Source of the DNA: an uncultured bacterium
Lineage (GTDB): Bacteria > Pseudomonadota > Gammaproteobacteria > Burkholderiales > Burkholderiaceae_E
NCBI GenBank assembly: GCA_903864485.1
Contig: CAIPGD010000461.1
Span: forward strand, 1-19,108
Direction: 5' to 3'
Length of the DNA stretch: 19,108 bases
The notes under the pieces are model-generated. The model was not told the origin of the DNA and made no database searches. It saw nothing but the letters and a program-made list of their open reading frames with translations. Below are positions 7,936 to 14,426 of this stretch, piece by piece. The translations under genes and the position numbers were made by a program. Each line of letters begins with the position of its first letter. The first letter of the stretch is position 1.

Positions 7936-8050
7936 TCCGAGGGGCGCTGCAACGTCCAGAGCTGGGTGACGGTTGCCAAATGGCTGCGTCGGGTTGATCA
8001 ATAACCACCCCATCACTGGCGCTAGGCTCGGAAACGTTCCAACGGCGCTC
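7936..8050 (+). promoter_or_regulatory. S-adenosylhomocysteine (SAH) riboswitch aptamer
   Basis: This leader element senses SAH, the substrate of the adjacent AhcY; known members of the class raise ahcY expression when SAH accumulates. P1 is TCCGAG (7936-7941) with CTCGGA (8027-8032). The conserved GCGCTGCAA follows at 7944-7952. P2 is CTG (7947-7949) with TAG (8023-8025), continuing through 7953-7954/8020-8021 and CCAG/CTGG (7956-7959/8016-8019). P2 extends through GGGTG/CACCC (7964-7968/8006-8010) into an unusually long arm. The small hairpin CGTT-CC-AACG lies at 8035-8044. The pseudoknot pairs 7942-7948 with 8044-8050 (GGCGCTC). The order of elements and the core sequence match the published class as I recall it. 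Confidence 0.92.
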
Positions 8051-8108
8051 GCAATCGATTGGTTGCGGGTGCGCATTGGTTTTGAATCCTGACAGGATCT
8101 CAAGGCGC

Positions 8109-8160
8109 GTGTGCCCTTGCACACCGGTCTCCCTTAAATGGTCGCGTACCGACTTGGAGA
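8109..8160 (+). promoter_or_regulatory. ahcY: Possible Shine-Dalgarno-masking expression platform of the SAH riboswitch
   Basis: The ahcY ribosome binding site GGAGA (8156-8160) is 6 nt before the TTG start at 8167. Upstream CGGTCTCC (8125-8132) can pair with GGAGAACCG (8156-8164) with one bulged A. The enclosed segment contains a GTCG/CGAC hairpin (8141-8144/8150-8153). Immediately 5' lies a 6-bp hairpin, GTGTGC-CCTT-GCACAC (8109-8124), that would stack on the masking stem. There is no T-run, so control of translation is more likely than termination. The base pairs are real; the switching role is inference. Confidence 0.45.
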
Positions 8161-8166
8161 ACCGCC

Positions 8167-9633
8167 TTGAATGCACCCACTCATAAGGCCGCCCTGGCCG
8201 CAGAACTGTCCTTTACTGATTGTCGGATCGCCGATATCTCGTTGGCTGATTGGGGCCGCAAAGAGATCGAGATCGCCGAGACCGAAATGCCCGGTCTGAT
8301 GGCCGTCCGTGCCGAATATGCGGCGTCCCAGCCGTTGCGCGGCGCGCGCATTACCGGCTCCTTGCACATGACGATCCAGACCGCTGTGTTGGTCGAAGCG
8401 CTGCAGGCGCTGGGCGCCGAGATTCGCTGGGCGTCGTGCAATATCTTCTCAACCCAGGATCACGCGGCTGCGGCGCTGGCGGCGCGTCGCACACCGGTCT
8501 TTGCGGTCAAGGGCGAATCGCTCGATGAATATTGGGAATATACCCACCAGATCTTTGACTGGCCCGTCACTGATGCCAACCCGCATGGCACCGCGAACAT
8601 GATTCTCGACGATGGCGGCGATGCCACGATGCTCCTGCATCTGGGCGCGCGCGCAGCCCACGACCTGAGTCTGCTTGATCACCCTGATAGCGAAGAAGCA
8701 GTGTGCCTTTTTGCATCGATCCGTAAGCGCTTGGCCACCGATCCGGGCTGGTATCAGCGCCAGCTCGACAGCGTGGTTGGTGTGACCGAAGAGACCACTA
8801 CCGGAGTCCATCGCCTGATCGAAATGAGTCGTCGCGGCGAGCTCAAATTCCGTGCGATCAATGTGAATGATTCTGTGACCAAGAGCAAATTTGATAATTT
8901 GTACGGATGTCGCGAATCCTTGGTCGATGGCATCAAGCGCGCTACCGACGTCATGATCGCCGGCAAGGTCGCGGTCGTCGCTGGCTTTGGCGATGTTGGT
9001 AAGGGCAGCGCCCAGGCCTTGCGTGCCTTGTCTGCTCAGGTCTGGATTACTGAGATCGATCCGATCTGTGCGTTGCAGGCGGCGATGGAAGGCTACCGGG
9101 TCGTCGACATGGAATATGCAGCCGACAAGGCCGATATTTTCGTGACGGCAACCGGTAACAAGGACGTCATCACCCGCGCGCACATGGAGCGCATGAAGAA
9201 TCAGGCGATCGTTTGCAACATCGGTCATTTTGATAACGAGATTGACATTGCCTCGATCAAGGGCGACTCCACCGGATGCCAGTGGATCAACATCAAGCCC
9301 CAGGTCGATCATGTGGTCTTCCCTGATGGCCATCGCATCATCATGCTGGCGGAGGGCCGCTTGGTGAACCTTGGCTGTGGGACCGGACACCCAAGCTTTG
9401 TGATGTCGGCCTCGTTTACCAACCAGACCATCGCGCAGATCGAACTCTGGTCGCATCCCGATCAGTACGAGAGCGGTAAGGTCTATGTCCTGCCCAAGCA
9501 CCTGGACGAGAAAGTCGCTCGCCTGCACCTCAAGCAGATTGGCGCGACGCTCACGCAACTGAGTCCATCGCAGGCCTCGTACATTGGCGTCGATCAGGAG
9601 GGGCCGTACAAAGCCGATACCTATCGCTACTAA
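8167..9633 (+). CDS. ahcY: Adenosylhomocysteinase (SAH hydrolase)
   Basis: This cytoplasmic, NAD-dependent enzyme splits S-adenosylhomocysteine into adenosine and homocysteine, relieving product inhibition of methyltransferases. At 488 aa it is the long form found in many proteobacteria. Visible motifs are ISLADWGRKEIEIAETEMPG (24-43), GSLHMTIQTAVLVEAL, SCNIFSTQDH (90-99), the NAD-binding GFGDVGKG (273-280; Tyr is usual where Phe stands here), GHPSFVMSASFTNQ, and the C-terminal end KADTYRY. The start is TTG, chosen because GGAGA lies 6 nt upstream and the product starts MNAP as in related enzymes. The nearby ATG at 8171 is out of frame. It is the first gene of an operon with tlyA and metF and is preceded by an SAH riboswitch. 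Confidence 0.98.
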   Translation: MNAPTHKAALAAELSFTDCRIADISLADWGRKEIEIAETEMPGLMAVRAEYAASQPLRGARITGSLHMTIQTAVLVEALQALGAEIRWASCNIFSTQDHAAAALAARRTPVFAVKGESLDEYWEYTHQIFDWPVTDANPHGTANMILDDGGDATMLLHLGARAAHDLSLLDHPDSEEAVCLFASIRKRLATDPGWYQRQLDSVVGVTEETTTGVHRLIEMSRRGELKFRAINVNDSVTKSKFDNLYGCRESLVDGIKRATDVMIAGKVAVVAGFGDVGKGSAQALRALSAQVWITEIDPICALQAAMEGYRVVDMEYAADKADIFVTATGNKDVITRAHMERMKNQAIVCNIGHFDNEIDIASIKGDSTGCQWINIKPQVDHVVFPDGHRIIMLAEGRLVNLGCGTGHPSFVMSASFTNQTIAQIELWSHPDQYESGKVYVLPKHLDEKVARLHLKQIGATLTQLSPSQASYIGVDQEGPYKADTYRY

Positions 9634-9668
9634 TGCGCGGGGTGATTGATCCCTGAGGGTCTGAGTCG

Positions 9669-10478
9669 GTGCGGATGCGTGCCGATGCGGTCTTGGTCGA
9701 ACGTGGCCTGGCCGCATCGCGCACCCTGGCGCAACGCCTGATCGCAGCAGGTAGCGTCTGGGTCAATGACGGGGGCGGTGTTCGGACTGTGGCCCGCTCG
9801 AGTGAGCTGATCGCGCCCGAGGTGGAAATTGGCGTCAATGCGGCCGATCCCGCCCTGCGCTATGTCTCGCGGGGTGGGCTCAAGCTGGAGCTCGCTCTGG
9901 CGCGGCTCTTGAACCTTGGATGGCGCGCCTCCGAAACCGTTGCACTCGATGTGGGCCAGTCGACTGGGGGCTTTACCGACTGTCTTGTGCAACACGGCGT
10001 ACAGAGCGTGGTCGGGGTCGATGTGGGGCATGGGCAATTGCATCCGCGTCTGGCGGCGGACCCTAGAGTGCGCACCTTCGAAGGCATCAACGCGCGGGCT
10101 CTGAAGGCCACGATGTTGGGGGATTGCGTGCCCGCAGAGGGCTTTGGACTGGCCACGATCGATGTGTCCTTTATCGCTCTCGATGGGGTGTTGGCGCCGG
10201 TGGTGGCCTTGATCCGAAATGGCGGTTGGCTCGTCGCCCTGATCAAGCCGCAATTCGAACTTGGCCCGACCGCCCGCGACCGTCACGGCATCGTTCGTGA
10301 TGCCGCCTTATATGGGCCGCTTCTACAACGGATCGCGGCGACCTGTACGGGACTGGGTTGTGTGGTGTTGGAGACGCTGGAGAGTCCAGTCACTGGGGGT
10401 TCGGGGGGTGAGGATGGCAATCGGGAATTTTTGTTGATCGCGCAAAAAAGAGGATGTGATGATTCCAGTCAGTTTTGA
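9669..10478 (+). CDS. tlyA: TlyA-family rRNA 2'-O-methyltransferase (hemolysin A family)
   Basis: TlyA proteins join an S4 RNA-binding domain to an FtsJ/RrmJ-type SAM-dependent methyltransferase and methylate ribosomal RNA ribose; the haemolysin name is historical. At the N-terminus, RADAVLVERGLAASRTLAQRLIAAG is S4-like (about residues 3-65). The methyltransferase motif I is ALDVGQSTGGFTDCLVQHGV, followed by VVGVDVGHGQL and ALIKPQFELG. Length is 269 aa, as expected. GTG at 9669 is preferred because GAGGG (9655-9659) is 9 nt upstream; ATG at 9675 is the alternative. It lies 35 bp after ahcY and overlaps metF. A role as a source of SAH beside the SAH-removing enzyme is a reasonable inference. 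Confidence 0.92.
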   Translation: MRMRADAVLVERGLAASRTLAQRLIAAGSVWVNDGGGVRTVARSSELIAPEVEIGVNAADPALRYVSRGGLKLELALARLLNLGWRASETVALDVGQSTGGFTDCLVQHGVQSVVGVDVGHGQLHPRLAADPRVRTFEGINARALKATMLGDCVPAEGFGLATIDVSFIALDGVLAPVVALIRNGGWLVALIKPQFELGPTARDRHGIVRDAALYGPLLQRIAATCTGLGCVVLETLESPVTGGSGGEDGNREFLLIAQKRGCDDSSQF

Positions 10479-11289
10479 ATTTTTCCCGCCCAACACACCG
10501 GCAGGAGCGGAGCGTTTGCGTAGCGTCCGAGCCGAGCTCGATAGCCATCGACCCGAGTTTTACAGCGTGACCTATGGGGCTGGTGGCGCGACGCAAGAAA
10601 AAACACAGGCGACGGTGCTGGAGATTGCGGCTGCCGGCCAGACGGTTGTACCGCACCTTTCGTGCGTTGGCGCTAGTCGCGAGGGCATTCGGACCCTGCT
10701 CGAGGATTGGCGGGCACGCGCGATTCGACGCATCGTTGCACTGCGTGGCGACTTGCCGTCGGGGATGGTTCAGGGGGGCGATTTTCGTTTCGCCTCAGAC
10801 CTGGTTGGTTTTATTCGCGAGGCCACCGGTGATGCTTTCCATATCGAAGTGGCGGCCTACCCCGAGGTGCACCCGCAGGCACGTAATGCACAGGCCGATC
10901 TCGATGCGTTTGTGACGAAGATGAATGCGGGCGCAAATTCAGCCATCACGCAGTTTTTTTATAACGCGGATGCGTACTTTGCCTTTGTCGATGCGGTTCG
11001 CGCGCGCGGCATTGACGCACCGATCGTACCGGGCGTGATGCCGATCCAAGCGTACTTTAAGGTGGCACGTTTTGCTGAAGTCTGCGGTGCCGAGGTACCG
11101 CGCTGGGTGGCACGCCGAATGGAGGGTTACGGCGACGATACCGCGTCGGTGCGGGCGTTCGGGCTAGATCTGGTCAGTACGATGTGCGATCGACTGCTCG
11201 CTGGCGGTGCGCCGTCGATTCATTTCTACACCTTGAATCAAGCGGATTTGTGTCATGAAGTCATTCGCCGGATTCAGCCTTCATCTTGA
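10459..11289 (+). CDS. metF: Methylenetetrahydrofolate reductase (NADH)
   Basis: This FAD enzyme reduces 5,10-methylene-THF to 5-methyl-THF, the methyl donor for turning homocysteine into methionine. At 276 aa the length is slightly below E. coli MetF (296). Family motifs are FEFFPP (6-11), YSVTYGAGGATQEKT, LSCVGASREGI, RRIVALRGD, the conserved NAQADLDAFVTKMNAGANSA-type segment and ITQFFYNADAYF. ATG at 10459 is preferred: AGAGG at 10449-10453 lies 5 nt upstream, while a GTG at 10456 is too close. The gene overlaps the last 20 bases of tlyA, so translation is likely coupled. Its own 3' end overlaps the convergent cyclo-ligase gene by 16 bp. Confidence 0.97.
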   Translation: MIPVSFEFFPPNTPAGAERLRSVRAELDSHRPEFYSVTYGAGGATQEKTQATVLEIAAAGQTVVPHLSCVGASREGIRTLLEDWRARAIRRIVALRGDLPSGMVQGGDFRFASDLVGFIREATGDAFHIEVAAYPEVHPQARNAQADLDAFVTKMNAGANSAITQFFYNADAYFAFVDAVRARGIDAPIVPGVMPIQAYFKVARFAEVCGAEVPRWVARRMEGYGDDTASVRAFGLDLVSTMCDRLLAGGAPSIHFYTLNQADLCHEVIRRIQPSS

Positions 11290-11900
11290 GCGGTTGACGC
11301 CTTGAACACCGCGTATTCGGTGACGATCGCATCTAGAGCGATGTCATGGGCTTCAGGCACCAGCTCACCGATTTGTCCAAAGGCTCGGGCGACGCCGATC
11401 GCAGGGGTCCGTCGGGCAGCCAGGGTGCGGTCATAGAACCCTCCGCCATAGCCCAGGCGCCATCGGCGTGCATCAAAGCCTAAGCAGGGAACAATCAGCA
11501 AATCGGGTTCGACGGCAATAAACGGATCGGGTAGCGGGATCTGCCAGGGCCCGTTGACGAGGCGGCTTGATGGCTGCCAGAGCCCGAACTCCAGGGCTTG
11601 ATTCGCGACGGTCCGCGGCAAGGCCAAGCGCCAGCCGCGCACCCAAGCTTGCGCGTACCAGACCGACAAATCGGGTTCTCCGCGAACCGACCAATAGACC
11701 CCAACAATGGGCTCAGAGCGCGGGATTGACTGTTGCTCCAGGGCTTGAGCGATGATCGGGTCAAGCTGCTCAGTTAGCGCGGCGTTGGCTGCTGCTCGTT
11801 CACTTGCTGGCAGCGCATTGCGTGCGGCGAGCAACTGCTGCCGTACCTCAGCCCGTTCGCACGGAGCCACCCGTGAGCATGCTAGATTGCCAACCGCCAT
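11274..11900 (-). CDS. ygfA: 5-formyltetrahydrofolate cyclo-ligase
   Basis: This enzyme uses ATP to convert 5-formyl-THF (folinate) to 5,10-methenyl-THF, returning this storage or inhibitory folate to the one-carbon pool. It is about 208 aa, the usual family size. The N-terminal segment RAEVRQQLLAARNALPASER is the common opening, and LGYGGGFYDR (149-158) is the conserved glycine-rich nucleotide/folate loop, preceded by DLLIVPCLGFDARRWR. ATG at 11900 is the first plausible start; a GTG at 11870 would give 198 aa and avoid overlap with slt. The frame stays open further upstream to 12239 but there only mirrors the slt linker. It is convergent with metF and divergent from slt. Confidence 0.93.
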   Translation of the reverse strand: MAVGNLACSRVAPCERAEVRQQLLAARNALPASERAAANAALTEQLDPIIAQALEQQSIPRSEPIVGVYWSVRGEPDLSVWYAQAWVRGWRLALPRTVANQALEFGLWQPSSRLVNGPWQIPLPDPFIAVEPDLLIVPCLGFDARRWRLGYGGGFYDRTLAARRTPAIGVARAFGQIGELVPEAHDIALDAIVTEYAVFKASTAQDEG

Positions 11901-14391
11901 GACTGTCTCGCTTCGTCCCCTTTGTCGCGCCATGTTATCCCTGAATCGGGTCGCGGCCCTCTTGCTTTGGATGGTCGGCGCGATCTGCGCGGGCGCTTTG
12001 GCGGGCATCGATTCCGCGCAGGCGGCAAGTTCGCCAAGTTCGCCAAGTTCAAAGCACGACCCGAAATACGACACTAATCCCCCCACTAAGCACGACACCA
12101 AGCCCGCTACTAAGCCCGCCAGTAAGGCCTCGACAAAACCCCCCGCCGCCAAGCATGCGAACCCACGCCGCGGAGCATCGGCCTCGGCCTCGGCCTCGAC
12201 CTCAGCATCTGGTCGGCATGCGCAAGCCGCAAGATCCAAGCCGCGATCGGGGGTCGTGATTTCGCCCCCACCAGCGATTCAATCCCCTGCCCCTGCCCCT
12301 GCCCCTGCGATCGCGCCAGTACTCCCGGGAGCAGACGCTCCGATGACAACTGCGCCTCCGAGCGCACCTTCAGCCCCCAATCAAACCCCAGCCGCGGCCC
12401 CTGCTCCAGCGGTCTTGCGTGCGGCGAAGGCGCAGTTGCCGCCTTTGCCCAGCGACGATCTGGTCGTCAATGCGCGTAACGCCTTTGTTGCCAATGACCT
12501 TAACCGGCTCAATGTGGCGGCTGCGGCTGTCGAACCCACCCACCCGTTACGCGTTCACGTCGATGCCTGGCGGTTGCGTTTGCAGCTCAATGATTCCCGC
12601 AACGAATCCCGCAACGAATCCCGCAACGATTCACGTTTCGATGCAGACGCCAGCGTGCGGGTTTTTCTGGATCGGTTCGCCGGAACGCTGGCGGCGGACG
12701 GGGTGCGCCGGGACTGGGTTCTCTCGCTCGCGCGGCGTGGTCTTTGGCCCGAATTTGAACAGCAGTTTCAGCGTCTGCCCGCACGAGGGCCGGATGATCC
12801 TCAGCCTGGTTGTGCGGACGCAAGGCACCGGGCGATCACCGGGGACCCGATCGCCTTGGCTGCCGCGCGTGAAGCGCTGCCAGTTGGCCGTGAACTGGGC
12901 GAAGCCTGTCAGGCCCTCCTTGAACAACTCGCGGGGCAGGGTGTCCTTTCCCAAGCGGATATCTGGCGTCGACTCCTCGCAGCCGTCGATGGTGGCGCAC
13001 TGGTCGCTGTGCGTAAGTTCGCGGCCCTGTTGCCTCATTTCGACGAGGGGCGAGCGCTCAGCGCCGCGCTCGATCAGCCCCAATCTGAAGTGTTGGTCGC
13101 GCCGAACGCGAATTTCCGCGAATTGGTCGTGATCGCGTTGGCGCGGCAGGCTCGCAATGAGCCGCTGCAGGCCGCTGAGCGTTTGATGCGCTACGGCCCT
13201 CGATTGAGCGACGAAGATCGGGCTTGGGTCTGGGCGCAGGTCGCCGCAGCGGGCGCGCGCAGGCTCCACCCGGAGGCGGCCCAATGGGCCCAGCGCGGCG
13301 CGATTGTAGCGGGGGCGGGTGTCCCGCTGGGGACGGTGTCGGATGAAACCCTGGGCTGGCTCGTGCGCGCGGGCTTACGTAATCGCGACTGGAAGCTCGT
13401 GCGTGGCGCGATCGAGCGAATGACCGAAGTCGGTCGGGCCGATCCTGCCTGGCGCTACTGGTGGGCCAAGTCGATGATTGCGGAGGGTCGACCTGAAGAG
13501 GCGAATCAGCAGATGCGGGCAATCGCCGGGCCCTGGAACTTTTACGGACTCCTGGCAGCCGAAGAGCTCGGCATGGTGCAGACCCTGCCGCTGCGTCCAT
13601 CGCCCTCGACCGAGGACGAGATCGCAGAGGTTCTGGGCCAGAACGGCGTTATTCGGGCCCTTAAATTCTCCGACCTGGCGCTGCGCGCGGAGTCGGTCAA
13701 GGAAATGGCATTTACGGTGCGAACGCTGACCGATCGGCAGATTTTGGCGCTCTCCGAAGGTCTGCGTCGGCGCGGGCTGCATGATCGATCGATCGCGGTC
13801 GCGGAACGGACTATCACGACACATGACGCGGGTTTGAGGTTTCCGACGCCCTACCGCGAACTGCTGAGCGAGGCGGCGCGTGCGCAGTCGCTCGAGCCCG
13901 CTTTTGTGTATGGGCTGGTTCGTCAGGAGTCGAGGTTTCTGGCCGAGGCCCGTTCCGGGGTGGGGGCTGCGGGTCTCATGCAGTTGATGCCAGCGACCGC
14001 GAAGTGGGTGGCGCGTAAGGTCGGTGCGAATGGATTTACGCCGGGGCGGATTAACGAGCCCGATCTGAACTTGCGCTTTGGCTCCTTTTATTTGCGCCGG
14101 GTGCTCGATGAGCTCGACGGGTCGCCGATGTTGGCGGCTGCGGCATACAACGCAGGCCCGGGCCGCCCCAAGGCCTGGCGCGCTTCGCTGCCAGTGAGCG
14201 TCGAAGGGGCTGCGTTTGCGGAGACGATCCCGTTCACCGAGACCCGCGATTACGTCAAAAAGGTGTTGGCCAATTCGGTCGCCTACGCGGCCCTGCTCGA
14301 GGGTGGATTGAACCCGCCACGGCTGCCCTCGCTCAAAACCCGCTTGGGTCAGGTGGCTCCAAGGGCTGCAGTCCCCGGCGAGGCACCGTAG
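11899..14391 (+). CDS. slt: Soluble lytic murein transglycosylase, Slt70 family, with long low-complexity linker
   Basis: This periplasmic enzyme cleaves peptidoglycan glycan strands, forming 1,6-anhydro-muropeptides. The signal peptide covers about residues 1-43 (hydrophobic core VAALLLWMVGAICAGALAG, AQA cut). Residues about 44-175 are Pro/Ala/Ser/Lys-rich and repeat-bearing, much longer than in E. coli Slt. The alpha-superhelical region runs from about 180 to 640. The catalytic lysozyme-like domain starts near 648: YGLVRQESRF carries the catalytic Glu677, followed by GAAGLMQLMPATAKWVARKV and AAYNAGPGRPKAWR. Total length is about 830 aa. ATG at 11899 shares CATG with the divergent cyclo-ligase start; ATG at 11932 (819 aa) also gives a good signal peptide. 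The frame is open back to 11752, but that part lies inside the opposite gene. Confidence 0.93.
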   Translation: MTVSLRPLCRAMLSLNRVAALLLWMVGAICAGALAGIDSAQAASSPSSPSSKHDPKYDTNPPTKHDTKPATKPASKASTKPPAAKHANPRRGASASASASTSASGRHAQAARSKPRSGVVISPPPAIQSPAPAPAPAIAPVLPGADAPMTTAPPSAPSAPNQTPAAAPAPAVLRAAKAQLPPLPSDDLVVNARNAFVANDLNRLNVAAAAVEPTHPLRVHVDAWRLRLQLNDSRNESRNESRNDSRFDADASVRVFLDRFAGTLAADGVRRDWVLSLARRGLWPEFEQQFQRLPARGPDDPQPGCADARHRAITGDPIALAAAREALPVGRELGEACQALLEQLAGQGVLSQADIWRRLLAAVDGGALVAVRKFAALLPHFDEGRALSAALDQPQSEVLVAPNANFRELVVIALARQARNEPLQAAERLMRYGPRLSDEDRAWVWAQVAAAGARRLHPEAAQWAQRGAIVAGAGVPLGTVSDETLGWLVRAGLRNRDWKLVRGAIERMTEVGRADPAWRYWWAKSMIAEGRPEEANQQMRAIAGPWNFYGLLAAEELGMVQTLPLRPSPSTEDEIAEVLGQNGVIRALKFSDLALRAESVKEMAFTVRTLTDRQILALSEGLRRRGLHDRSIAVAERTITTHDAGLRFPTPYRELLSEAARAQSLEPAFVYGLVRQESRFLAEARSGVGAAGLMQLMPATAKWVARKVGANGFTPGRINEPDLNLRFGSFYLRRVLDELDGSPMLAAAAYNAGPGRPKAWRASLPVSVEGAAFAETIPFTETRDYVKKVLANSVAYAALLEGGLNPPRLPSLKTRLGQVAPRAAVPGEAP
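12026..12050 (+). repeat. 9-bp tandem repeat in slt just after the signal peptide
   Basis: CAAGTTCGC is repeated about 2.7 times in frame and encodes SSPSSPSS at the start of the mature protein. It abuts the 12-bp-period array that follows. Confidence 0.85.
12049..12144 (+). repeat. Diverged 12-bp-period repeat (8 units) in the slt linker
   Basis: Eight consecutive 4-codon units encode SKHD, PKYD, TNPP, TKHD, TKPA, TKPA, SKAS and TKPP. The clearest DNA copies are ACTAAGCACGAC, ACCAAGCCCGCT and ACTAAGCCCGCC; the others have diverged. The positively charged Lys/Pro-rich product lies in the periplasmic linker before the superhelical domain. Confidence 0.8.
12181..12204 (+). repeat. 6-bp repeat (GCCTCG) in the slt linker
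   Basis: About four copies of GCCTCG, the last one or two diverged, encode ASASASTS. A second hexamer run, CCCCTG repeated four times at 12284-12307, encodes alternating Pro-Ala in the same linker. Both are in-frame, period-6 low-complexity tracts. Confidence 0.8.
12589..12636 (+). repeat. 12-bp tandem repeat (4 units) inside the slt superhelical region
   Basis: Four units based on AACGAATCCCGC encode NDSR-NESR-NESR-NDSR. The two central copies are identical and the outer two carry a few substitutions. The array interrupts the helical region of Slt (around residues 231-246), probably as an inter-helix loop. Confidence 0.95.
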
Positions 14392-14392
14392 A

Positions 14393-14417
14393 ATCCTGAG
14401 ATCTCAAATTTCAGGAT
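14393..14417 (+). promoter_or_regulatory. Hairpin covering the ribosome binding site of the epimerase gene
   Basis: ATCCTGA (14393-14399) pairs perfectly with TCAGGAT (14411-14417) around an 11-nt loop. The 3' arm contains AGGA (14413-14416), the only Shine-Dalgarno-like element before ATG 14427. The hairpin starts 1 nt after the slt stop, so ribosomes finishing slt would open it, suggesting translational coupling. It has no T-run and is not a terminator. Confidence 0.45.
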
Positions 14418-14426
14418 GAAAACGCC

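Noticed and set aside
8449..9717. 422-aa open frame antisense to ahcY
   Set aside because: It has no recognisable family, and the opposite strand is a certain AhcY. It is explained by codon bias.
11752..11898. Upstream extension of slt
   Set aside because: The added 49 residues lie in the coding region of the opposite gene and would place a signal peptide in the middle of the protein. Starts at 11899 or 11932 give a proper N-terminal signal.
11901..12239. N-terminal extension of the cyclo-ligase frame
   Set aside because: The extra 113 residues are low-complexity mirror images of the slt signal peptide and linker, and the family normally starts near 11900 or 11870.
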